Below the pieces are notes generated by a model, which worked only from the letters and a program-made list of their open reading frames with translations, did not search any database and was not told where the DNA came from. Below, one piece after another: positions 25,401 to 37,400 of a stretch of 64,000 bases of DNA. The stretch is from Mantis religiosa. Taxonomy: Eukaryota > Arthropoda > Insecta > Mantodea > Mantidae. Both the position numbers and the translations under genes were made by a program. Where the stretch lies: the NCBI GenBank assembly GCA_030765055.1, contig CM060958.1, positions 113,506,972 through 113,570,971 of the forward strand. The letters run 5' to 3'. Each line of letters begins with the position of its first letter. The first letter of the stretch is position 1.

Positions 25401-28400
25401 TTCTGGGGTTGTTGCTGCCATCTGTTGATTTAGTGATGAACTGAAAAGTGGGATTCTCTTCTAGCGGGATTTCAAAGTTCATTAGTTGGTTTTTATGTTT
25501 TTCTATGTATATCCTCTCCCATATGACGAGTTCACTATGTTTTTGTACGTATTTTAGTAATTCTGTGCTATCTTCAATTTCATGATTTTCAGACCAGAAA
25601 TGAGCTGCTATTGCGGACTTATCAATATTTTTGTATCTTAAGTGCCTGAAGTGTTCTTTCTTTCTAGTGCCTATGTTCCTTTTTGTCCTTCCTATGTAAA
25701 TTTTTTCACAGTCTTTACACTTAATTTTGTAAATGCCTGACTTTTCCTCTGGTTTTATCTTATCAGTATTATTACTGTGAAGTAGGTTTTTAATGTTGTA
25801 ATTGTTTTTTGGTGCCAATGTTATATTGTATTTCTTGAATATTTTTTGGAACTTTTTTGTGGCCCAGGGGTGGTAAGTAAATTTAGCAAATCTAGTTTCT
25901 TGTTTTATTGGTGTGAGAGCTGTGATCTGTTTTAATTTCTTTTGAAGTTTGAATAATTTTAGTTTTTTATCTACAAGGTTTTTTCCATATCCATTTTTAA
26001 TTGCAGTTTTTAAGATTTGTTGGTACTCGTTTTGATATTCTTGCTGGCTGAGAGGTAGATTTACTAATCTGTGTGTCAGACTGTTGATGGTTGCATGTTT
26101 GTGTGGAATTGGGTTGAAACTATTTGCTTTGATGTAATTATCTGTGTGTGTTGCTTTTCTATGAGTGCCAAATTCTAGTTTTTCATTGCCTTTTTTGATT
26201 TTAAGGTCTAAAAAAGGTAGAGTCCTCTTCAGTTTCTACTGTGAATTGTATGCTGGGTTCTTGCAGGTTGAGTAGTTTCAAAGCATCATCTATTAGTTTG
26301 TAGGGCACTATTGCAAAGATGTCGTCTACGTATCTGTACCCTGTTTTAAACATATGAGGGAAGGCTTTAGTAATATGTGTTTCGAAAAAGCTCATGTATA
26401 GATTGGCCAAAAATGGTGATAGCGGGCTTCCCATAGCTAGTCCTGAAATTTGTTTGTAATATTTTCCATCGAAGACAAAATAATTTTGATGTATACATAA
26501 TTCAGTCATTGCCACATATTCTTCTATTGCATTGGCATCCAGGTTTATAGAATTTAGCCATTTTTTCAGTTGAATCAAAAGTTTGTCTAATGGAATGCTA
26601 GGGAAGAGGGAGCGGACATCAAAGGATACTAAAGTGTCATGAGGTTTTAGTTTAAGATTTTGAATTTTTTCTACCAGGTCTAAAGAGTTTTTTATACTCA
26701 GAGTATGGAATTGTGGAAAGGACTGAAATTTTTTGGTTAGCCATTTTGCCAGAAGGTAAGTAGGAGTGTTTATATTATTTACAATGGGTCTCATGGGTAT
26801 GTTGGGTTTGTGTATTTTAGGCAAACCATATATTCTTGCAAGGGTAGGGTTGTCTGGTAGTTATCGGGAAGCACCACAAGCAACAGCTGAGAAGGGGCCG
26901 GAGGCCTCGCCACGCCCACTCATCTGTCTCCTGTCACTAACTGAGGGGTGATTTGCGGTAGTGTCGCCGGCCCTTCGATGTTTCTCTCCCCTTCTCCGGT
27001 GGTCTGGAACGTTCGGTGATTAGAGACTTCTAGAAAAACACTGACATTCATATAAAAAGGGTTTCAGAGAGACAGTTAGTCAGTTAGTGTTTGACGTGCT
27101 AGTGAAGTAGCGCCGTGTACGTGCATCGGAACGATAACGGACGAACTGGTGAATCGTAATTGTGTGCATTACGTAATTTTGTGTAATTGGCAAGTGTTTA
27201 ACTGTAAGTCGGTGGAAATAAAGAACATTTTTGAGTGGTGAAATTGGACTTTTCATTTCACGAACCCACAAAGTCACAATTGGTGTCAGAAGTGCGACAT
27301 AACACAATGGAGGCAGCATTAGAAAAGATTTTAGCGGAACTGAAAGAAATGAAGACGGCAAATGAAAACCTCGCTGCAAAAACGGAAGCGGCAAATGACA
27401 GCCTGGCCGCGAAGCTGGAGACTACAAATAACAACCTCACCGCCGAGTTGAAACAAATGAAGACGGCCAACGACAGCATCACCGCCGAGTTGAAACAAAT
27501 GAAGACGGCCAACGACAACATCACCGGGAAGATGGAAGAAATGAAGGCCGAATTAACAGTGAAGACGGAAACGGCTAACAACAACTTGGCCACGACAATG
27601 ACCTCAAAGATGGCCGAACTGACCACGGAAATGAAGGTGGCGAACGAGGCTCTCGCCGCCAAATTTCAAGAACAGTTGGCCGGCGTGAGGGACGACGTGA
27701 CGGAGCTGGGCAAGCGGATGGGCCATGTGGACGAGCGCGTCGAGGACCTGGCGAGCCGCGTTAACGACCTGGAAGGGAAAGCCGACAGCAGCGCGAAGTC
27801 CCTGAACGCCATGGTGGAGGACGTCGTCGGCAGGAAGCTGAAGGATTTGAAGGCCGACGCGCCGGGACGCGACACAACATCTGCGCGCGTCAAACCTCCC
27901 AAGTATGACGGCGCGTCAACGTTTGAGGTCTTCCGCCGCCAGTTCGACACAGTGGCCAGGCACAACGGATGGTCACTGGAGGAGGAGGCCACACAGTTAA
28001 TAGCCAGCCTCCAGGGACGGGCCGCGGAAGTGCTAAACGCGGTGCAGACGATGGCGGCGCCCAAGGACATCTGGGAGGCCCTGGAGAATCGCTTCGGGAA
28101 CCACCGCTTAGCCGCAGCATACCGAAGCCAGCTAAAGGCAAGGGCGCAGCAGCCGGGGGAGACGCTGCAGGAGTTCGCCATAGCCATCGAGCAGCTGGCT
28201 AGCAAGGCCTTGGTTGACCTGCCACTGGAGTTCGTATCCCGGGAAGCCGCCTACAATTTTGTCGACGGGGTACGGGACACGGAGATTCGTCAGCGCCTAA
28301 TGCTCGGCGAATATAAAACCATACACGAGGCGCTGACAGCGGCATTAAGGATGGAGGCGGCCAAAGTAACATCTATTCCGACGTCGAGAACGAGGAGTGT

Positions 28401-31400
28401 CCGCTACGCCGGAGACAGGAGACCAGCTGAAGGACGCCGGCGAACACCTAGTGGCCTGTGTTGGGGGTGTGGACAGCCCGGACACCTACAGAGAGACTGC
28501 CCACGCCAGGAAGAGCAGCCGGAAAACGAGTAAGGGCCGTCGTGGAGAGGGGCACGTCGGCGCCATCACCACCATCCCCTCGAGTGACACTGCGCGCCGT
28601 CAGCCGGCGTATGGATGACAGCCTCATCGCGGACGGTTGGATAAGAGGAAAGCCGTGCCGCGTGCTGGTGGACACCGGGGCGGCCGTGACCATCATCAGA
28701 CCTGACGTGGTGAAGGGTTTGCCGACAAGGAAGCCAAGCCGGCCATACCAGCTTGTCACGGCATCGGGTGACACCTTGCCTGTGGAGAAGGAGGCCCTGC
28801 TGGAGCTGAACTTGGGACGGAGTGCCGTTCGTCTGTGGGTGTTCGTCGCGAAGGTGGCTGAGGAGGTGATCCTGGGACTGGATGCCCTCAGGAGCCATGA
28901 GGCGACGGTCGACGTCGGCAAGAAGGTCCTGCGGCTTAACGGAGAAGAGGTTATACTCCGTCAACCCGAAGAGCGCCTTGGAATGTGCAGGGTCGTCTTG
29001 GACGAAGACGTGGTTGTTCCCGCGAGGAGCGAGGTGGTGGTGACGGCGCGACTTGAGGGCCAGAGAACCAGGAACATGATGCTGGACCAGAAGACGCCTG
29101 TACACGGACTGTGTGTAGCCAGGGCATTGCTGCCGTGCCGAGAGGAGGTGCCAGTGAGACTGCTAAATCCAACGGACACCGATCACGACGTCCAGGCCGG
29201 GACGGAGTTGGGAACGTGCGAGCCCGTAGTGAGCGTAACAGCAATCGACAAGACACAGGAGCCGGCGCCGAAGCAACACCTGGGGCCCCGGCTAGAAGGC
29301 TTACTGGAGAGGGCGGCCGACCACCTGACCGCAGAACAGCTGGAGCAGGTTCGACAACTACTGGGGCGATACGAGCGCGTCTTCAGCCAAGGCGATAGTG
29401 ACTACGGCCGCACGGACAAAGTGCTTCACCGCATCGACACCGGAGACGCCCGGCCTATTCGGCAACCACATAGACGCGTTCCGCTGGCGAAGCAAGGGGC
29501 GGTACGAGACATGCTGGAGGACATGAGATCCAGGGGAGTGATTGAAGAGTCCGACAGCCCTTGGTGTTCCCCTGTAGTCTTGGTGACGAAGAAGAACGGC
29601 GAGCTGCGCTTCTGCGTAGACTACAGAAAGCTGAACGCTGTCACCCGGAAGGACTGCTTTCCCTTACCCCGGATTGACGACACCCTGGACACGCTAGCTG
29701 GTGCACAGTGGTTCTCGACCCTGGACCTGAAGTCGGGCTACTGGCAGGTAGCTCTAGACCCGAGAGACAAGGAGAAGACCGCATTCTCGACGGGCCAAGG
29801 TCTTTGGCAGTTCACGGTTATGCCCTTTGGCCTCTGCAACGCACCAGCTACCTTCCAACGCCTCATGGAGTCAGTGATGAGAGGACTGACTTACGATGCC
29901 TGCCTGCTATACCTGGACGACATCATCATCGTCGGGAAGACTTTTGAAGATCACCTCGAGAATCTGAGTAAGGTGCTACAGAGACTGCAGGCGACCAACT
30001 TGAAGCTGAACGCGAAGAAGTGCCAGCTCTTCCGCAAGAAAGTGAACTACTTAGGCCACATAGTCTCAGCAACCGGAGTGGCCACAGACCCGGAGAAGAC
30101 ACAGGCTGTGAGAGATTGGCCTCGCCCAAAGGATAGGAAAGAGTTGCGCAGTTTCCTGGGTCTGTGCAGTTATTACCGCCGCTTCATAAAGGGGTTCTCC
30201 AACATCGCAAAACCACTCACCCGCCTGACAGAGGAACACCGGCCATTTGTGTGGACGGAGGACGCCGAAAACGCTTTCCAGCACCTGAAGGAGACCCTGT
30301 GCAGTGCTCCAATTTTGGGTTTCCCACAACCGGGTGGCGCCTTCATTGTGGACACCGACGCTAGCGACCATTGCATTGGAGGTGTCCTATCGCAGATCCA
30401 GGACGGCCATGAGCGGGTGATAGCCTACTACAGCAAGACGCTATCCAAGGCAGAGAAGAACTACTGCGTCACCCGACGAGAATTATTGGCGGTAGTAAAG
30501 ACCTTGGAGCACTTCCACAAGTACCTGTACGGTCAGCCATTCCACCTGAGGACTGACCATTCCGCCCTAACCTGGCTATTGAGCTTTAAGAACCTGGAAG
30601 GCCAGACAGCACGTTGGGTCCAGAGGCTGCAGGAGTACGACTTCACCTCGGAACATCGTAGAGGGAAGAGCCACGGTAACGCAGACGCCATGTCCCGAAG
30701 ACCCTGTCCAGAAGAGTGCGGCCAGTGCACAAGAGTGGAAGAGAAGGAGCGTGCCGCTGCAGTCCGAGTAGTTGTGGCAGTGCCTGCGGACGGTTGGGAT
30801 AGCGCAGGCCTGAGGAGGGAGCAGCTGGCGGACGCAGACTTGGGGCCACTCTTGAGGGAAGTGGAGGCAGGGACAAGACCAACCTGGGAGGATATCGCAC
30901 CAAGGAGCGCCACCTACAAGTCGTACTGGGCCCAATGGGACTCGCTGAAGATCAGAGAGGGCGTGCTGTTCCGGGTATGGGAATCACCCGATGGGAAGAC
31001 GCAGAGAGAGCAGTTGGTACTTCCCCGGAGTAAGGTCCCGGAAGTCCTGGAGGAAGTACACGCCGGTACTTCGGGAGGACACCTGGGAGCGAACCGAACG
31101 ATTGACAAACTACGGCAGCGCTACTACTGGCTGAGACTCCGAGCAGATGCTGAGAGATGGTGCCGTCAGTGTCACGTGTGCGCGGCGTGTCGTGGCCCTC
31201 AGACTAGGAGCCGGGGTCGCATGCAGCAGTACAACGTCGGAGCGCCATTCGAACGGATCGCCGTTGATATTGCTGGACCGTTCCCAGTTTCCGACCGAGG
31301 CAACAAGTACCTAATGGTGGTCGTGGACTACTTCACCAAGTGGCCGGAGGTGTATGCCATCCCAAACCAAGAGGCAAAGACAGTCACAGACTGCCTCGTG

Positions 31401-34400
31401 GAGCAAGTATTCTGTCGATTTGGGGTGCCGTTAGAGCTACACAGTGACCAGGGTACCAACTTTGAGTCCAACCTAATGAAGGAGGCACTACAAAGGCTTG
31501 GGGTGAACAAGACTCGAACTACGCCTCTACATCCCCAATCGGATGGCATGGTCGAAAGGTACATCAAGACCTTAGAGGAACACCTGAGGAAAGTCGTGGC
31601 CAGCCATCAGCGAGACTGGGACGTCAAGGTGCCACTGTTCTTGCTGGCCTATCGCTCGTCTACACACGACACAACTGGGATGACGCCAGCCAGCTTAATG
31701 TTCGGCCGAGAGTTACGCCTCCCTTGTGACCTGGCTTTTGGAAGCCCTCCGGAAGTGAAACAGCCAGCGACCGAGTATGTGGAGAACTTGGTGGACCATC
31801 TCCACGACATGCACGAGATGGCTCGCCAGAACATCCAGAAGGCGAGCGACCGCATGAAGACCAGGTATGACAGGCAAGCCAACAGCCAAGGGTTCCAGCA
31901 AGGTGACCTAGTCTGGTTGTACCGTCCTACCCGGACCAAGGGACGGTGCCCGAAGCTCCAGCAGCCATGGCAAGGACCGTACCGGGTGGTGAATAGGATT
32001 AACGACGTGGTCTACCGCATCCAGAAGGTTCCCCGAGGGAAGATGTTGGTGGTACACCTGGATCGTCTAGCCCGCTATGATGGTGCTGTTCGGGACGACC
32101 AGCTTTGAGGAGGGAGCAGTGTCACCCAGTTATCGGGAAGCACCACAAGCAACAGCTGAGAAGGGGCCGGAGGCCTCGCCACGCCCACTCATCTGTCTCC
32201 TGTCACTAACTGAGGGGTGATTTGCGGTAGTGTCGCCGGCCCTTCGATGTTTCTCTCCCCTTCTCCGGTGGTCTGGAACGTTCGGTGATTAGAGACTTCT
32301 AGAAAAACACTGACATTCATATAAAAAGGGTTTCAGAGAGACAGTTAGTCAGTTAGTGTTTGACGTGCTAGTGAAGTAGCGCCGTGTACGTGCATCGGAA
32401 CGATAACGGACGAACTGGTGAATCGTAATTGTGTGCATTACGTAATTTTGTGTAATTGGCAAGTGTTTAACTGTAAGTCGGTGGAAATAAAGAACATTTT
32501 TGAGTGGTGAAATTGGACTTTTCATTTCACGAACCCACAAAGTCACATTATTTACAATGGGTCTCATGGGTATGTTGGGTTTGTGTATTTTAGGCAAACC
32601 ATATATTCTTGCAAGGGTAGGGTTGTCTGGTTTGATAGTTTTTTGTTCTGTAGTTGTTAAAATTTTACTATTAATGATGGTTTTTTGTACATCTTTTATG
32701 CATCGGTTGAGTGGATTAGAATCTATTTCCTGGAATTCTTTTTGTTGTAGTAACTCTAACATTTTTTCTTTGTATGTAGCTGTATCTAAGATTACTATTT
32801 TGTTCCCTTTATCAGCCCTTGAGAAAATTACATCCTTTTTCCTTAAAGATTTAATTATCTGAATTTGTTTCAAATGTTTTATTGGCTTTTTATTTATTAA
32901 GTTTTCCAATATAGGAGCTGATTTTTTTCTAATTATATTTTTGTCCATTAGAAAAAAATCAGCTCCTATATTGGAAAACTTAATAAATAAAAAGCCAATA
33001 AAACATTTGAAACAAATTCAGATAATTAAATCCCTTCCCTCATATGTTTAAAACAGGGTACAGATACGTAGACGACATCTTTGCAATAGTGCCCTACAAA
33101 CTAATAGATGATGCTTTGAAACTACTCAACCTGCAAGAACCCAGCATACAATTCACAGTAGAAACTGAAGAGGACTCTACTCTACCTTTTTTAGACCTTA
33201 AAATCATAAAAGGCAATGAAAAACTAGAATTTGGCATTCATAGAAAAGCAACACACACAGATAATTACATCAAAGCAAATAGTTTCAACCCAATTCCACA
33301 CAAACATGCAACCATCAACAGTCTGACACACAGATTAGTAAATCTACCTCTCAGCCAGCAAGAATATCAAAACGAGTACCATCAAATCTTAAAAACTGCA
33401 ATTAAAAATGGATATGGAAAAAACCTTGTAGATAAAAAACTAAAATTATTCAAACTTCAAAAGAAATTAAAACAGATCACAGCTCTCACACCAATAAAAC
33501 AAGAAACTAGATTTGCTAAATTTACTTACCACCCCTGGGCCACAAAAAAGTTCCAAAAAATATTCAAGAAATACAATATAACATTGGCACCAAAAAACAA
33601 TTACAACATTAAAAACCTACTTCACAGTAATAATACTGATAAGATAAAACCAGAGGAAAAGTCAGGCATTTACAAAATTAAGTGTAAAGACTGTGAAAAA
33701 ATTTACATAGGAAGGACAAAAAGGAACATAGGCACTAGAAAGAAAGAACACTTCAGGCACTTAAGATACAAAAATATTGATAAGTCCGCAATAGCAGCTC
33801 ATTTCTGGTCTGAAAATCATGAAATTGAAGATAGCACAGAATTACTAAAATACGTACAAAAACATAGTGAACTCGTCATATGGGAGAGGATATACATAGA
33901 AAAACATAAAAACCAACTAATGAACTTTGAAATCCCGCTAGAAGAGAATCCCACTTTTCAGTTCATCACTAAATCAACAGATGGCAGCAACAACCCCAGA
34001 ATTACCCACACCGCTGGATCTAGCGTCAGTCGCACAAGAGCCGTAGATGCAAGCGAAGATTTGCGAAACATGTCCTCAAAATAGGTACGAAAGTGAAGCA
34101 GATGTGTTAAAAAATGCGACTCATCTAAAATTTAATAATTTTTCGCTTCACTGTGGTGTTCCAATACAGTTGAATCTCGATATATTAAGAACACTATTTC
34201 ATAGTTACTGTTTATTTGAAATTTATTACCTAACTTAATTAATCCATGTAATTTTGTTCAGAGCAAATTACACTTTACCTTTGGCCCAAATTACACAACA
34301 CAACAGAGGTTTATGAATATCACATATCTTATAAAACTAAATTTTATTAACAATGTAAATCTATGCCACACTTACCTTGATGTATTGTAGTGTTCTCTAT

Positions 34401-37400
34401 TGTAGTTTTGTTTCCAAAGAAAGCTTCTAGATGGAGGAAAACACTATAATAAAAGCGGGGCAAAATTACAGCGAAAATGCTCTCAGTAAAAATCACAACC
34501 TTCCTCCAAGGTCACTGACGCTAAAATGCGGAAAACTGGGGAGAACGCTTGCAACAAGGACTGCTCCAGATAGCCATCTGGTTGGTACTGTCATCTGTTG
34601 CCATTCTCTTCTCTTAAACTGACCATGGACCAAAATACATGCTGGTCCAAATTACACAGTCTTCCCATACACAATATGCAACATTGAAATATTTTTAAAC
34701 GCATCAGGATGGCCATTTAAACCTTGGATGGGAACGGATACCCAATAAACAGTATAGCATTTAAATTGTAAAATGTTGTGAAAAAGCTTAATAGATACAC
34801 ATTCATATCTTCCATATTGATCAAGGTATTTTAGCTAACGAAGACCAGTTTAAAGCACATTAAAGGTAGTATACAACTACAGTATCATTAAAGTAGAGAT
34901 GATAGTCACAAATCAGAAATTTCACTTTTTTGTTTCACTATAGCAAAAGCCATTGTTTGCATCAAATACACATCTAATTTGTGAGTAGTTTTGTTTTGTG
35001 TGCATGCGAACGATATATATATACAGTTAAATCTCAATATATATGCAGTATTGCAGTATTTTTTACTATTAATCTTTCCCTTTACTCTTAAAAGTTAATG
35101 TTGTATAACCTTTTTAGCTAAGGATTGGAATTATGCTGTAATGATTCCCTTAATATTTATGCATTGAAAACTTCCATTAATATGGGTTACTGTAGATTTC
35201 TCTGCCATTTAAATGGTGCTATTTTAACTATAGATGAACATTAGGTATTTCATTACTCTGCAGTGCATGTAGTGCATTGTTTACATTCATGAAGAATATG
35301 CCATTGAGAATTACAACTTACAGTTGAATTACACTCAACACTGTCATTACAGTTCAGATGCCTGCTCTCTAAATTGAGCATTAATAGCTCCATATGTAGG
35401 TCTCCAGTAGAAAAGAATGTTGCAGAAAAGGAACCTAATCAAAAAAACCAAAACTAATCCTCTGCTGTTGGAAACAGCAAAATCAGCTTTTATTCTGCTT
35501 GGATTATTGTACAGTCAAATGGGACCAGGCATTAGCGCTACCCTTAGATAGGCCAGTTTGCTCCATTGGCAGCTGGCAGATGACTTAGCAAGGTGATACT
35601 ACATGGTGTCTATTTTTATATGTGATTTTACCACGCAAAATTTGACATCAATAGCATCGCTGTAGGAGCAAGTTTATATACGATTCTCCTAGCAACTTGC
35701 AATGATATTTGATGTGCTGACAGCAGCTTTGAGGCCTTCCTCTGCCGGCAGGTAAACATACTATTTGAGAGGTGGGTCCTGCCCAAGTAATATAAAGATG
35801 CGTAATTTTGCCTGGTGTGTAGATAGGGTAACTGTTGTTTGTTTTAATGAGTGTGAACACTATAAATTACAGATGAATACAAACAATATCTTGGAATTTG
35901 TGTTTCTCTGTGAAAATATATAATTTAATAAAGGAATGCCAAATTAATAACAGTATTAGTTTCAAAACATTTTAGTAAAGAAACAGATCTTTTTTGTTCT
36001 TTCAACAGTGCACATCATATCGAACAACAAATAAATGAATGAATGAGTAAATTAATAAATAAAATGGATGATATGATGCTCAAATAAGTCCAGGGTCCCT
36101 ACAGCTCAGAGTTATCTGACATTTGTCTTCGTAGGATAAGGGAAAACCCTGGAAAAAACTTTATCCAGGTAACTCATATTTAGCAAGATTCGAACTCGCG
36201 ACTTCTTGAGTGTGAGGCACACATCTACCTCACATCACGTAGGTGGGCAAGAAACTAATGTAAATCAACTGAATATGAGCTGCTTCTATACGTTTATCAA
36301 AACAGTGAAACCAATATTTGTTAAACATTAACTTCTGTGAACAGCTTTACGGAAACTAAATAGCAATAAATAGCTGAACACAGATAAGTAAAGCTGAGCC
36401 AATGTGGCAAATTAAATATCAGCGCTTATTTAAACGAATGCTTCAATGTGACCGCCATTGAGAGCAAGACACTTCCTTATTCTTTTCACCATATGTTCAT
36501 ATACAGCTTGCAGCATCACAGGTGTAACTATGGTCATCTCATACATAATTAGCTGCTGCAGTTGCTCTAAAGTCTGGGGCTGCCTCGAATAAACCTGATC
36601 TCTGAAATAGCCCCAAAGGAAAAAATCCAATGGGGTAAGATCTGGAGATCTTGGTGGCTACACAGGATTGCTAATGAGGAGAAAACACAATAATTCAGGT
36701 TATTCATGCTAAGCACATTTAGGAAAATATCTGGAAATTTGCAATCTTAGCTCCCAGGAAAATGCCTTTCAAGGAAAGCAATTGTACCACTGGCGGTATG
36801 TGCAGAAGAACCATCCTGCTGGAACCAGCCATTGGGTTTTTTTATTTTTATCCAGTTGGTCATTAAACTCGGTTAAAATTTCCTCCCTATATCGCTGAGC
36901 ATTTAGTCTTCCTTCAAAGAAAACTGGGCTGATTATTCGCTGTTGTCTCAAAATACTCCAGGAAGTAGTTGCAAACATTTATAGGCTAGTAGGTCTTGCT
37001 TTTGCAACTGTGTGATTTTATACAGATAGAGTTGCAGCACCTTGCTGACTGCCGTATGGTAAGAACCAATGGAAAGTCCCATCTTCCTAACTAGCTGCCG
37101 CAAAGATGTCTGAGGCCTTTCTGTTATAACATTATTTATTGCTCCTAGATTGGGACCAATCACTTTATAGTGTCCAGTGTCTCTTTTTGCAAGAAACTGA
37201 TCCTGTATCTTGGAAATGTTTGATGCGTCTATTGGTTTTTAAAGACATAAGAATACCAACATTAATAGACATTTTAATTAAGTGTGAGAATGGCAAAAAA
37301 TTTATATTGTATACTGATAAAACATAAGACGTTTGTGTTGCAAACAAAAGTACAGTACGTGCAAGATAAGTTGAGCGCTGGATTTACAGTGTGGTGTGGG

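Larger units (their letters stand above)
25318..26858 (-). pseudogene. PLE copy A, RT core and GIY-YIG endonuclease (C-terminal part)
   Basis: On the minus strand from 26858: PKIHKPNIPMRPIVNN, SFDVRSLFPSIPLDKL, then SGLAMGSPLSPFLANLYMS and YRYVDDIFAIV, which are reverse transcriptase motifs with the YVDD catalytic box. A 5-bp deletion relative to copy B near 26215 shifts the frame after EEDST. The second frame continues to 25318 with SGIYKIKCKDCEKIYIGRTK (GIY-YIG) and AAHFWSENHEI. Together with 32548-32948 it forms most of one PLE protein, which combines reverse transcriptase and nuclease for target-primed integration. It is broken by the frameshift and by the Ty3 insertion. Confidence 0.92.
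26859..32547 (+). mobile_element. Apparently intact, young Ty3/gypsy retrotransposon
   Basis: 5' LTR, primer site, gag, overlapping pol, polypurine tract and 3' LTR are all present in order over 5.7 kb. The shared 420 bp of the two LTRs align without gaps at a constant offset of 5269 and look identical, which means a recent insertion. There is no env-like frame. The 5' LTR lacks its first eight bases (TGTCACCC), and the flanking duplication is 84 bp. Confidence 0.95.
25255..34198. mobile_element. Head-to-head Penelope-like dimer with 14-bp target duplication, split by a Ty3 element
   Basis: TTAAGAACACTATT occurs at 25255-25268 and at 34185-34198, the two outer borders. Inside are PLE copy A (minus; 25269-26858 and 32548-about 32940) and PLE copy B (plus; about 32941-34184), meeting at an 86-bp palindrome. 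The tails of A and B share the same sequence (AAATTTTAGATGAGTCGCAT), while B alone continues about 48 bp further, matching the extra tail described for PLEs. The pair therefore behaves as a single insertion. A Ty3/gypsy element later entered copy A. Confidence 0.85.

Noticed and set aside
26775..26858. The 84-bp flanking duplication as part of the LTR
   Set aside because: It is PLE coding sequence and continues into PLE on the outer side of each copy.
27258..28205. Plus-element antisense frames (also 28448-29256, 30533-31108, 31328-31939)
   Set aside because: Shadows of gag and pol on the opposite strand; no independent motif.
28450..28533. Canonical -1 slippery heptamer in the gag/pol overlap
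   Set aside because: The best run, GGAAAAC near the gag stop, does not fit X_XXY_YYZ in the gag frame.
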